From NCBI GenBank assembly GCA_014378485.1, contig JACMNO010000025.1, forward strand, positions 25,231-89,230: a DNA stretch of 64,000 nt. Reading direction: 5' to 3'. Position numbers and translations under genes: made by a program. Positions 35,989 through 44,734 of the stretch are shown piece after piece. The notes under the pieces were generated by a model. It did not search any database and had not been told where the DNA came from. It worked only from the letters and a program-made list of their open reading frames with translations. Numbering within the stretch: the first letter of the stretch is position 1; each line of letters begins with the position of its first letter. This DNA is from Bacteroidia bacterium (GTDB lineage: Bacteria; Bacteroidota; Bacteroidia; B-17B0; Aurantibacillaceae).

Positions 35989-37986
35989 TTAACTCAAAAA
36001 ATTATAAACCAAAAAAGAAGAAAGGTAAGCTAGGCCTGTCATAAAAACCAATTGAATGGCTGGCCATTTCCAGTGTTTGGTTTCTCTGTATGTTGTTGCA
36101 AGAGTGCTCATGCATTGCATTGCAAAAACATAAAATATGAGCAATGACCAACATACGGCTTTTGTATAAACAGGCTCGTGTGTTTCAAAATTTTTCTCTG
36201 CCACTAATTTTTCTCTTAACGTTTCGGTATTATCGGAATCACCGCTGCTGTATATAGTTGCCATTGTTCCCACAAACACTTCCCTGGCGGCAAATGAGGT
36301 GATTAAAGCGATGCCGATTTTCCAATCAAAACCTAACGGTTTAATAACTGGCTCTATTTTTTTACCTAAAATTCCTGCGTAGGAAGCTTCTAGTTTTTGA
36401 GAGTTTAAATTCTGCCCTGAGGTATTATTTAGAATAGCGATTTTTTCCAGTTTTTCAAAATCATTATTTGGGGCGTGACTGGTTAAAAACCATAGTACAA
36501 TTGAGATCGCTAAAATGATTTTACCGGCATCAAATAAAAATACTTTTACTTTGCCAAACACTAACATGATTACAGTTTGCCATTGCGGTTTTCGGTAAAC
36601 GGGTAATTCCATAATAAAGAAACTTTTTTCAGTTGTCTTTAAAACGTATTTTAAAACGAGAGCTGCTAGCAAAGCTGCCGAAAACCCTAAAATATACAAG
36701 CCCATTAAAACCATGCCTTGGTAATTAAAAATGCCAATTGATTTTTTGCCAACAAACATAATACTGATCAGTAGTGTATAAACAGGCAAACGGGCAGAAC
36801 AGCTAATCAGCGGAGTTACGAGGATCGTAATGATCCTGTCTTTCCAGTTGGTAATAGTACGGGTGCTCATAATAGAAGGAACAGCACAGGCAACACTACT
36901 AATCATGGGAATAACTGATTTGCCGTTCAATCCAAACCGACGCATTACTTTATCTAAAATGAAGCTTGCCCGGGCCATATAGCCCGTGTCTTCGAGTATG
37001 GCAATGAAGAAAAACAATAAAGCAATTTGTGGAACAAACACAACGATCCCACTTAAACCCGCTAAAATTCCATTAACGATTAAGTCGTTTAACCTTCCTT
37101 TCGGCAGTGTATCAGCGGTAACAGTCATTAATTGCGCAAAACCTTCCTCTATCCAGGTCATAGGATATTCTGCCAGGTAAAAAATGAACTGGAAAATAAT
37201 AAACAGGATTAAGAAGAAAAAACCAAATCCAAAAAATTTGTGTGTAAAAAAAGCGTCCAGTTTTTGAGTGATACTTTTATTCAACTGTTCTGGTTGCTTC
37301 ACACATTTTGCAATGATATACTTTATTTTTGCGAACCGGTGAATGTTATCGGCCAGTTCAAATTCTTTAATCTTTGATTTGTTTTCTTGAAACTGGGAAT
37401 CAATGATTCTTTGATAAGAATCATTTGATGGAAGCAGCTGCTTTTGTTTTTCAAAATCATAAAATATTGTATCGGAAACTTTTGCAGCAGCAATAGCCTC
37501 TCTCAAATCATTTAACCCTTTTTTGCTTCTCGAATTCACCTGAACAACAGGAACGTCAAATAATTTTTCTAAGTCTTCCTTGTAGATTACAATTTTGTTT
37601 TTTTCAGCCTCGTCAATCATGTTTAAAACCAACACACATCTTTTTTTAAGATCAATAACCTGAGTGGCTAACAACAAATGGCGCTTTAAATTAGAAGAAT
37701 CCAAAACAATGACCGCGACATCAATACTATCTTTTTCGCTTAGTAACGCCTTGCAGGCTACCTCCTCATCTATTGATTTTGGATATAAGCTATAAGTGCC
37801 CGGGAGATCTGTTATTTTATAATCAACCCCTTTAAATTTATATGAACCGTAATGCTTGTCTACAGTAACACCGGCGTAATTTCCTGTTTTTTGATTGAGG
37901 CCAGTCAGAGAATTAAACAATGTTGATTTCCCGCTATTTGGATTTCCAATAAGAGCAATTGAAATATGAGGTACTTTAGATGACAC
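35989..37986 (-). CDS. feoB: Ferrous iron transporter FeoB
   Basis: A 665-residue FeoB, the GTPase-coupled Fe(II) importer of the inner membrane. The N-terminal G domain has G1 GNPNSGKS (14-21), G2 GVT, G3 DLPG and G4 NMID; the remainder holds two Gate domains with conserved SCSARLPVYTL and FAAREVFVG cysteine/serine-bearing helices. It is somewhat shorter than E. coli FeoB, as is normal in this phylum. The only start upstream of the G1 motif is a GTG at 37986, giving MSSKVPHISIALIGNPN, and it overlaps the feoA stop by 11 bases, so translation is probably coupled. Confidence 0.96.
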   Translation of the reverse strand: MSSKVPHISIALIGNPNSGKSTLFNSLTGLNQKTGNYAGVTVDKHYGSYKFKGVDYKITDLPGTYSLYPKSIDEEVACKALLSEKDSIDVAVIVLDSSNLKRHLLLATQVIDLKKRCVLVLNMIDEAEKNKIVIYKEDLEKLFDVPVVQVNSRSKKGLNDLREAIAAAKVSDTIFYDFEKQKQLLPSNDSYQRIIDSQFQENKSKIKEFELADNIHRFAKIKYIIAKCVKQPEQLNKSITQKLDAFFTHKFFGFGFFFLILFIIFQFIFYLAEYPMTWIEEGFAQLMTVTADTLPKGRLNDLIVNGILAGLSGIVVFVPQIALLFFFIAILEDTGYMARASFILDKVMRRFGLNGKSVIPMISSVACAVPSIMSTRTITNWKDRIITILVTPLISCSARLPVYTLLISIMFVGKKSIGIFNYQGMVLMGLYILGFSAALLAALVLKYVLKTTEKSFFIMELPVYRKPQWQTVIMLVFGKVKVFLFDAGKIILAISIVLWFLTSHAPNNDFEKLEKIAILNNTSGQNLNSQKLEASYAGILGKKIEPVIKPLGFDWKIGIALITSFAAREVFVGTMATIYSSGDSDNTETLREKLVAEKNFETHEPVYTKAVCWSLLIFYVFAMQCMSTLATTYRETKHWKWPAIQLVFMTGLAYLSSFLVYNFLS

Positions 37987-38230
37987 AGGATTCGACGTTG
38001 TTTTCAGGATTTACTTTAACAACGATGGTTGCTGCTTCCTGCTTTCTTAAACTTAATAAATACCCTGAAACTTCAATGGCGATAGGATCACCCAGGGGCG
38101 CTATATAGGATAGTTTGATTTTTTCGCCGGGTAGGCAGCCCATTTCAATAAATTTCAACGATAAAAAATCATCGGTAAACTCCTGGATGGTAGCTGTTTG
38201 GCCTGGTAATAAAGTATCGAGTGTCTGCAT
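37976..38230 (-). CDS. feoA: Ferrous iron transport protein FeoA
   Basis: An 84-residue SH3-like FeoA that partners FeoB. It starts at the ATG at 38230 (MQTLDTLLPGQTATIQEF); a GTG three codons upstream is less likely. Typical features: LKFIEMGCLPGEKIKL and DPIAIEVSGYLLSLRKQEA. It heads the feoA-feoB-cysQ unit. A minus-strand TACTTTTA box (38248-38241) lies 10 bases before the ATG, and a palindrome shared with the suf operon covers the -33 region. Confidence 0.93.
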   Translation of the reverse strand: MQTLDTLLPGQTATIQEFTDDFLSLKFIEMGCLPGEKIKLSYIAPLGDPIAIEVSGYLLSLRKQEAATIVVKVNPENNVESCVI

Positions 38231-38269
38231 AAAAAGCACTTAAAAGTACGTTTTTAAGAGCGTTTTACT

Positions 38270-38289
38270 CATACCCTAAAAGTGGTATG
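38270..38289 (-). promoter_or_regulatory. Candidate iron/Fe-S operator of the feo operon
   Basis: CATACC (38270-38275), spacer CTAAAAGT, GGTATG (38284-38289) is a perfect inverted repeat 40 bases upstream of feoA, over the position expected for the -33 element. The central 18 bases (38271-38288, ATACCCTAAAAGTGGTAT) recur exactly, in opposite plus-strand orientation, in the promoter of the suf operon at 60619-60636. The shared function of the two operons makes a common iron or Fe-S regulator likely. Confidence 0.75.
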
Positions 38290-38329
38290 TTTAAATTAAA
38301 ACAGGAAATAATTTCTTCTTGAAAATTTA

Positions 38330-39025
38330 TTAGGTATTCACCAGGGCTGCCTTTAAAATACTCTCAAATAAAAACTTGCCATCCGTATTTGATAATAATT
38401 CATCCGCTGCTCTTTCCGGGTGCGGCATCATTCCAAATACATTTTTAGTAGCATTACAAACACCGGCAATGTTTTCTGTAGCGCCATTCGGATTTGAATC
38501 CGGAGTGATTTCTCCGTTTTCATTGCAATACCTGAAAATGATCTGGCCATTTTTGCTCAGGTTGGCTAATGTTTCTGTGTCTGCAAAATATTTTCCTTCG
38601 CCATGTGCAATAGGAATTTTTAAGGCTTTATCAGGAACGGAATTAGTTAAAGTAGTTTTGCTATTATCAGCTTTTATGTAAAGGTTTTTGCAGATGAATT
38701 TACGACTATTATTATGCAGCAATGCTCCCGGTAACAAACCGCTTTCGCATAAGATCTGGAAACCATTGCAAACACCAAACACAAAACCCCCGTTTTCCGC
38801 ATGCTTCATTACGCTTGTCATGATTGGAGAAAAACGTGCAATAGCACCGCTCCTTAAATAATCACCATAAGAAAATCCTCCAGGCAAAATAATATGCGTA
38901 CATCCTTCCAGATCGGTATTCTTGTGCCAAAGCTTTATGGTTTCCTGTTTCATGATATCGCGCAACACATACACCATGTCTTCATCACAATTAGACCCTG
39001 GAAAAACAACAACTCCAAATTTCAT
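38330..39025 (-). CDS. purQ: Phosphoribosylformylglycinamidine synthase subunit PurQ
   Basis: A 231-residue glutamine amidotransferase subunit of FGAM synthase (purine pathway, ammonia supply to PurL). Signatures: FPGSNCDEDM at the N-terminus, the nucleophile elbow GVCNGFQIL with Cys near 86, and the C-terminal MMPHPERA with catalytic His and downstream Glu. Length and start fit the small-PurQ family. A minus-strand TACTTTTG box at 39065-39058 lies 32 bases upstream. No purL or purS is near. Confidence 0.95.
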   Translation of the reverse strand: MKFGVVVFPGSNCDEDMVYVLRDIMKQETIKLWHKNTDLEGCTHIILPGGFSYGDYLRSGAIARFSPIMTSVMKHAENGGFVFGVCNGFQILCESGLLPGALLHNNSRKFICKNLYIKADNSKTTLTNSVPDKALKIPIAHGEGKYFADTETLANLSKNGQIIFRYCNENGEITPDSNPNGATENIAGVCNATKNVFGMMPHPERAADELLSNTDGKFLFESILKAALVNT

Positions 39026-39109
39026 ATTTAGTTTATTAATAAGTTAAAAACGTTTTACAAAAGTAGATAAATCCATCTAAATGATACCTCTATTTTTTTA
39101 ACAATAAGG

Positions 39110-40099
39110 TCAAATAATACCTAATGAATGCAAATAAATAATCACGAATCCTCCAATAATCAAAACTAATAAGGTGTTCGCTATTTTTAATTGTTTTATT
39201 TCTGACAAATAATCACCAATAATAATACTTAAAGGAACAATACAGGGTAATAATATCATATCAGACATTTGCTCAAAAAACACCATTAATAAGCAAAATA
39301 GCGACATCCACAATAGAATATATTTTGTTTTTTTTGTTTTTACTTTGCTCCCGAAACCCTTTCCTAAATAGTGAACCAGGGAAAATAAGAAAGCAAAAAT
39401 AACTATAAAAACAAGTCCCATGTAATATTCGGAAAGAATGGGTTTTTGTAAGGAGGATGTTGCCTCCTGCATCATACCTAAAACAGTAAATGCTTCATTG
39501 GTTGTTAAATAACAAACACAGGCATAAATGTATAAAGGGGTTAATAACCCTAATAACAATACCACGAATTCGCGCCAGTTAAACGGACGTAAAATGAATA
39601 AGGCAATAAAACTTACCGGAAATATAACAATGTAATGGATACAGAAAAAAGAAGCCAGGCCCATAAACAAACCTGATTTAAAGAATTCGGGTAGGGCGAA
39701 ATCCTGTCTGTAACTATTAATTAAAAAATAAAGGGAAGGTGGAATAAAAAGATTGGCAATTAAAATTGGCTCTACCAGGCCTTTCGAACTTGCTGAAAAT
39801 GCAAGAAGTATGTATATAAAAGCAGGGAGATAATTGGTTTTAGAGGTGATTTCCTGCTCGATGGCTAAAAAATTGGCAAAGAAAGCGCCCAATAAGATGG
39901 TGATCAGAATAACAATTTGATTTAAAACAGGCGAAAAATGGTTATCAAAAAAATAAGAATATAAAACATGCTCTTTATAATTTATTGTAGAAATAACATC
40001 TGTTGAGAAGGCAAATGTAGTGGCCCAGGCACCAAAGCAAAACAATATCAGTATAACAATGGATAATTGAATATTACTTTTTAAAGGTGCAACAATCAT
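39110..40099 (-). CDS. DUF6427-like multi-pass membrane protein
   Basis: A 329-residue inner-membrane protein with about ten hydrophobic helices, beginning near 15-30 and ending near 310-327. The segment RPFNWREFVVLLLGLLTPLY and the general layout match a Bacteroidota-specific family annotated DUF6427; this is recognition from memory. Function unknown. It is divergent from a small membrane protein gene of the DUF6341 type, and the two families are often neighbours in this phylum, which supports both calls. Confidence 0.7.
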   Translation of the reverse strand: MIVAPLKSNIQLSIVILILFCFGAWATTFAFSTDVISTINYKEHVLYSYFFDNHFSPVLNQIVILITILLGAFFANFLAIEQEITSKTNYLPAFIYILLAFSASSKGLVEPILIANLFIPPSLYFLINSYRQDFALPEFFKSGLFMGLASFFCIHYIVIFPVSFIALFILRPFNWREFVVLLLGLLTPLYIYACVCYLTTNEAFTVLGMMQEATSSLQKPILSEYYMGLVFIVIFAFLFSLVHYLGKGFGSKVKTKKTKYILLWMSLFCLLMVFFEQMSDMILLPCIVPLSIIIGDYLSEIKQLKIANTLLVLIIGGFVIIYLHSLGII

Positions 40100-40171
40100 T
40101 TTTTGTAGAAAATCGTTTTTATAAAGAAAAAATTATATTTTTGTGCTGTAAACTTACAAAATTAGATTAAT

Positions 40172-40372
40172 ATGACTTCTTTAATGATTACAATGACAGA
40201 TGTTTTTTATGCTATTGGAGACTTTTCTCAATGGGTGTTTAAAGGAATGCGTGTTTTAGGCCATGGACCAAACATTGTTCTTTGGACAATTATTGCATTT
40301 TTGTTGGTTTACCAAACACTTCAGATCATCAAACAAAATAAGGAAGCAGACAAAAATGGAACTTTAAGATAA
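40172..40372 (+). CDS. Small single-pass membrane protein (DUF6341-like)
   Basis: A 66-residue protein with one clear transmembrane helix (IVLWTIIAFLLVYQTLQI, about 34-51) and a charged tail. It resembles the small DUF6341 proteins found beside DUF6427 genes. A TATTTTTG box (40136-40143) lies 28 bases before the ATG and a terminator follows, so it is a single-gene unit. Function unknown. Confidence 0.65.
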   Translation: MTSLMITMTDVFYAIGDFSQWVFKGMRVLGHGPNIVLWTIIAFLLVYQTLQIIKQNKEADKNGTLR

Positions 40373-40394
40373 TAATCAACCATTTAATTTTTTC

Positions 40395-40427
40395 AAAGGG
40401 TATTTACGAAAGTAAATATCCTTTTTT
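40395..40427 (+). terminator. Terminator after the small membrane protein gene
   Basis: AAGGGTATTTAC pairs with GTAAATATCCTT (one G-T pair) around a GAAA tetraloop and is followed by a T-run. Confidence 0.85.
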
Positions 40428-40523
40428 GTTTGAATCCGATCAAAGCACCAATGTAATTCTGGATTTTCATTTCACGATTTTTTTTCTTATTTTAGTACGT
40501 CTTAATTTTAACATTAAGAATTT

Positions 40524-43500
40524 ATGTGTAAAACATTATTTCGGTTTATATTTCTTTTGTTCGGCTTGCTTTTTTTTATAGAAGCAAAGGCAACGCATAT
40601 AGTAGGAGGCGAATTAAATTATAAAAATTTAGGAGGAAATAATTATGAAATACGCTTAACGGTTTACCGTGATTGTTATGTAGGTGTTCCGCCGTTTGAC
40701 AATCCTGCGTATGTGGGCATATTTAACAGCAGTAACCAACTTCTTCAAACGTTAACAATGACTTTCAGGGGATTAGATACATTGCCCCCGGCCATTAACG
40801 ATCCGTGCACCATTCCACCACTTGATTTTTGTTATGAAGTAACTACCTATATTGATACAATTAATTTAGCACCTTTAGCAGGGGGTTACCAGATATCTTA
40901 TCAACGTTGCTGCAGAAATGTAAATATTTTGAACATTGTCAATCCAAGCTGTGTGGGAGCTACCTATTATGCAACTATTCCTGGCCCTGAAGTTGTTGTA
41001 ATTAACAGCAATCCGGTTATTAAATTCTGGCCACCACCTTTTATTTGTGTCAATAAACCATGGTCATTTGATGATTCAGCCATTGATTATGACGGCGACT
41101 CTTTGGTATATGAGTTGTTTATGCCCTATGATGGCTTGACCCCTTCTTGTCCTATTGTCACTCTTCCAGTTCCTTCACCGAATGGAACCTCTTGTCCGAA
41201 TACAGTGTCATCCTGCCCTCCGGTTCCTGTAAGTCCGCCTTTTAATCCAATTGTTTGGGCACCTACATATAGCACGGCTAATATGCTAGGGGGAGTTCCT
41301 ATGCAAATTAATTCGACTACTGGGTTGGTAACCGCAACACCAAATACTCAAGGTTATTTTGTAATAGGCATCAAAGTAAAAGAATACCGCAATGGTGTTT
41401 TTTTAAGTGAAACCAAACGCGATTTTCAATTAATTGTAAAACCTTGTCCTAGTGCTGTAGTTGCTGCTGCACAAATTCCACAAAATTTATGCGGTATAAC
41501 TACGGCTACATTCATAAATACAAGTTCTGGCAGTTCAGGATTAAATTATGATTGGAATTTTGGGAATCTAACAACTTTAGGAGACACGTCACATGTTACC
41601 TCACCTTCCTATAATTATCCGGGTTTGGGCACTTACACAGTTACATTGGTGGCAAGTATTATTACTAAACCCGCCTGCAGGGATACGGCTGTTGTTACAA
41701 TTTCTATTTATCCTAAGCCGAATGCAGGTTTCCAGGCAATAACAGACACCTGTTCAAACACTGCTTCTTTTATAAATCAATCGGATTCATTAAACGATTC
41801 ATTTAACTGGTTCATAAACTCAACTTCAGTTTCTACCCAAACAAATACTTCTTACTCTTTTAATAATGCGGGATCCTATTCGGTTTCATTAATTGCTCAA
41901 AACACTTATGGTTGTAAAGACACCGTGCAACAAATCATTATCGTACCTGTAGATTCAGTCTCAATTAACCCGCCAAAAACGAAATGCATAAATGCTGCCG
42001 TAAATCTATTGGCAAATGGTGGTGATGCCTATAATTGGCAACCAGCAACCGGATTATCCAACACAACAATTTCAAACCCTGTTTGTAATGCTACCACAAC
42101 TACCATTTATACCGTAACGATCACACAAAATAGCTTATTAATAAAAAATTGTATTAAAACACTTACCACGTCAGTAACTGTTAATCCGATTGATAGCGCC
42201 CGCTTTGCGATAATGCCTTTTCCTTGTACAGATTCTGTTAAATTTACTAATACGTCAGTTTTAACTTCAAGTATGCAAACTATTAGTTGGACTTTTGGCG
42301 GAGGTAATGTTTCAAATGCCTTAAACCAAACAACGCAAACCTATTCTGTTAATGGGACCTATAACGTTTCCTTAGTTAGCCTAAACTCTTTTGGCTGCAG
42401 GGATAGTATTACAAAACCGGTGACTATTTTTAATTTTACTAATTCAGTTATCTCAAATGATACTATTTGCAGAGGCTTTACCAGTCAACTAAACGCAAGT
42501 GGCGGCACAAGTTATACGTGGTCTCCAAGTTTTTCATTATCAAATCCTAATGTTTCAAACCCAATTGCTACACCTAATGTTACTACAATTTATAGTGTTA
42601 CGATTGAAAACAATTCTTCACCCAATCTTTGTAGCAATGTGTTAACAACAATGGTAGTGGTGAATCCAAAAATTAATAGCGCTTTTACTTACTCAATTGG
42701 TTTTTGTTCTAATGATGTTCAGTTTATGGATTCCTCCTATGCGAGCCCGGTTACGTGGGAATGGAACTTTGGAAACACATATACCTCAACAACACAAAAC
42801 CCTTTGCACTATTATGGTTCATCTAATTCCTACACGGTACAATTAATCTCTACTAATAGTTTTGGTTGCAAAGACACCAGTAGTAAAATTATAACGCTTC
42901 CGAATTTTACTCCAATTTCTGTAAACAGTAACATTTTAAAATGCGAGCCCGATACCGTGCAATTAATTGCAACAGGAGGTGTAATATATTCATGGCAACC
43001 TTCTCAAACATTGTCAAATCCTACTATTCCAAATCCGCTGGCTTTCCCGCTTTCAACAACAATTTATACAGTAACAATTTCAACCTTAAAGGGCATCGAT
43101 ACGTGTAAAAGTGTATTGACCACTATGGTTATTGTGCCCCCATTTTCGTACAACACATCTTCTTTAACAGTTAATCCTTCAACGCTTAACTTGGGGCAAT
43201 CAGCAAATGTTTCATTGAATGGGTTAGCTAATACCAATACTATAACCGTTATACCGGATGCAAATGTTTTATATGCGGGTGGAAATACATTTCAGGTCAC
43301 CCCGACAAAATCGGGTGAATATGCGATATATGCTACAGACGCTAATAATTGCAGACACTATATAAAAACGATTTATGTTTTTGTAATTACAGATGAGTGT
43401 AATGAAGGGGTGGTGTATTTACCAACCGGCTTTACCCCAAATAACGATGGTATTAACGACATTTTATACGTACGAAGTAATTTTGTAACGGAAATTTATT

Positions 43501-43679
43501 TAACCATTTATGATCGCTGGGGCGAGAAATTATTCGAAACTAACAACATCAATAATGGTTGGGATGGCACCTTTAAAGGCAAAGCACTTGATCAGGGCGT
43601 TTATGGGTATTATATGACCTTTACCTGCAATAACGGTGAACAATCTTTCAAAAAAGGAAACATAACTTTGATGAGATAA
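40524..43679 (+). CDS. PKD-repeat surface protein with T9SS type B (gliding-motility) C-terminal domain
   Basis: A 1051-residue secreted protein. Signal peptide MCKTLFRFIFLLFGLLFFIE; then an N-terminal ~290-residue domain starting THIVGGELNYKNL, with YRDCYVG and YQRCCRN, which I recognise as a recurring N-terminal module of large Bacteroidota adhesins. Four to five PKD-type domains follow (about 315-870; DWNFGN, TYTVTLVA, WEWNFGNTYTST). The C-terminal ~90 residues are the type B sorting domain (VVYLPTGFTPNNDGINDIL, IYDRWGEKLFET, GVYGYYMTF). PorP/SprF and an OmpA-like gene follow within bases, a common T9SS arrangement. Confidence 0.9.
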   Translation: MCKTLFRFIFLLFGLLFFIEAKATHIVGGELNYKNLGGNNYEIRLTVYRDCYVGVPPFDNPAYVGIFNSSNQLLQTLTMTFRGLDTLPPAINDPCTIPPLDFCYEVTTYIDTINLAPLAGGYQISYQRCCRNVNILNIVNPSCVGATYYATIPGPEVVVINSNPVIKFWPPPFICVNKPWSFDDSAIDYDGDSLVYELFMPYDGLTPSCPIVTLPVPSPNGTSCPNTVSSCPPVPVSPPFNPIVWAPTYSTANMLGGVPMQINSTTGLVTATPNTQGYFVIGIKVKEYRNGVFLSETKRDFQLIVKPCPSAVVAAAQIPQNLCGITTATFINTSSGSSGLNYDWNFGNLTTLGDTSHVTSPSYNYPGLGTYTVTLVASIITKPACRDTAVVTISIYPKPNAGFQAITDTCSNTASFINQSDSLNDSFNWFINSTSVSTQTNTSYSFNNAGSYSVSLIAQNTYGCKDTVQQIIIVPVDSVSINPPKTKCINAAVNLLANGGDAYNWQPATGLSNTTISNPVCNATTTTIYTVTITQNSLLIKNCIKTLTTSVTVNPIDSARFAIMPFPCTDSVKFTNTSVLTSSMQTISWTFGGGNVSNALNQTTQTYSVNGTYNVSLVSLNSFGCRDSITKPVTIFNFTNSVISNDTICRGFTSQLNASGGTSYTWSPSFSLSNPNVSNPIATPNVTTIYSVTIENNSSPNLCSNVLTTMVVVNPKINSAFTYSIGFCSNDVQFMDSSYASPVTWEWNFGNTYTSTTQNPLHYYGSSNSYTVQLISTNSFGCKDTSSKIITLPNFTPISVNSNILKCEPDTVQLIATGGVIYSWQPSQTLSNPTIPNPLAFPLSTTIYTVTISTLKGIDTCKSVLTTMVIVPPFSYNTSSLTVNPSTLNLGQSANVSLNGLANTNTITVIPDANVLYAGGNTFQVTPTKSGEYAIYATDANNCRHYIKTIYVFVITDECNEGVVYLPTGFTPNNDGINDILYVRSNFVTEIYLTIYDRWGEKLFETNNINNGWDGTFKGKALDQGVYGYYMTFTCNNGEQSFKKGNITLMR

Positions 43680-43682
43680 TTG

Positions 43683-44729
43683 ATGAAGAAAAGAACGACA
43701 TATATAAATAATTTTAAATCACTTTGGTATGTGATGATTTATTTATGTGCGTTATATTCTTATGATGCATTTAGTCAGGATGTTCATTTTTCCAATTGGA
43801 ATATGTCGCCATTAAATTTAAACCCCGCTAATACGGGGATGTTTGAGGGCGATGGACGATTAATTTTTAACTATCGGAAACAATGGAAAAGTGTTGCTGT
43901 TCCTTATAACACCTTTAGTTTTGGCACAGATTATAATCTAAAAAAATCGCTGATTAAAAACACGAAAGAAGCGGTTGGATTAATTTTTAATCATGATGAA
44001 GCAGGCGATGGTAAGTACACGATTACTGATTTTAAGGTTCCAATTAATCACAAATTCTCTTTTGAAAGTGATACAACTTTAACATTAGCATTTGGTGTCT
44101 TGGCAGGAATAACAAATATTAAAATTGATCCAAATAAATTATCCTACGATAATCAATGGGATGGAGATGCCTATAATCAAGGTCTTTCAACCGGAGAAAA
44201 TTTCCCAAGACAAAGCAAAGTATTTGCAGATATCTCCTTAGGAGTCGTTATTCAAAAAACGATTACACAAAAATTAAAGGGATCGATTGGATATGGCATC
44301 AGTCATATTAATAAACCAAATGTTTCATTTTACAATACTCCGGGCGTAGTCTTAAGACCGCGTCATAATGAGTCTTTGCAATTAAAATACAGTTTCAATA
44401 ATATTTCCGCAGTGATGTTTGAATATTATGGGAATCAACAACAAAAATTCAGAGAAAATTTAATAGGCTTATCCTATTACCATACTATAGATCCAAAAAC
44501 AAATACTGTTTTTAATGTGGGGCTTTTAACACGTTTAAAAGATGCGTTCATTACAACGGTTGGATTAGAATATAATCAGATGCGATTACAAGTCTCATAT
44601 GATTATAATTATTCGCAATTTAAACGCGCAACAAATGGCAGGGGAGGTTTCGAAATTTCCTTTATTTACATCTGGGCCAAACCAAAAGTGTTTATTCCTA
44701 AATCACGTGTTTGTCCGGTTTACATGTAA
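43683..44729 (+). CDS. PorP/SprF family T9SS outer membrane protein
   Basis: A 348-residue predicted outer-membrane beta-barrel. The start is the ATG at 43683, three bases after the previous stop; a TTG directly before it is in frame but unnecessary. Signal peptide ends near FSQ, and the mature start QDVHFSNWNMSPLNLNPANT with FNYRKQWKSV is the PorP/SprF signature. Such proteins assist surface attachment of the adhesin encoded next to them (SprF for SprB). Here the partner is probably the preceding PKD protein. The next gene starts 5 bases later. Confidence 0.93.
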   Translation: MKKRTTYINNFKSLWYVMIYLCALYSYDAFSQDVHFSNWNMSPLNLNPANTGMFEGDGRLIFNYRKQWKSVAVPYNTFSFGTDYNLKKSLIKNTKEAVGLIFNHDEAGDGKYTITDFKVPINHKFSFESDTTLTLAFGVLAGITNIKIDPNKLSYDNQWDGDAYNQGLSTGENFPRQSKVFADISLGVVIQKTITQKLKGSIGYGISHINKPNVSFYNTPGVVLRPRHNESLQLKYSFNNISAVMFEYYGNQQQKFRENLIGLSYYHTIDPKTNTVFNVGLLTRLKDAFITTVGLEYNQMRLQVSYDYNYSQFKRATNGRGGFEISFIYIWAKPKVFIPKSRVCPVYM

Positions 44730-44734
44730 GTAAT

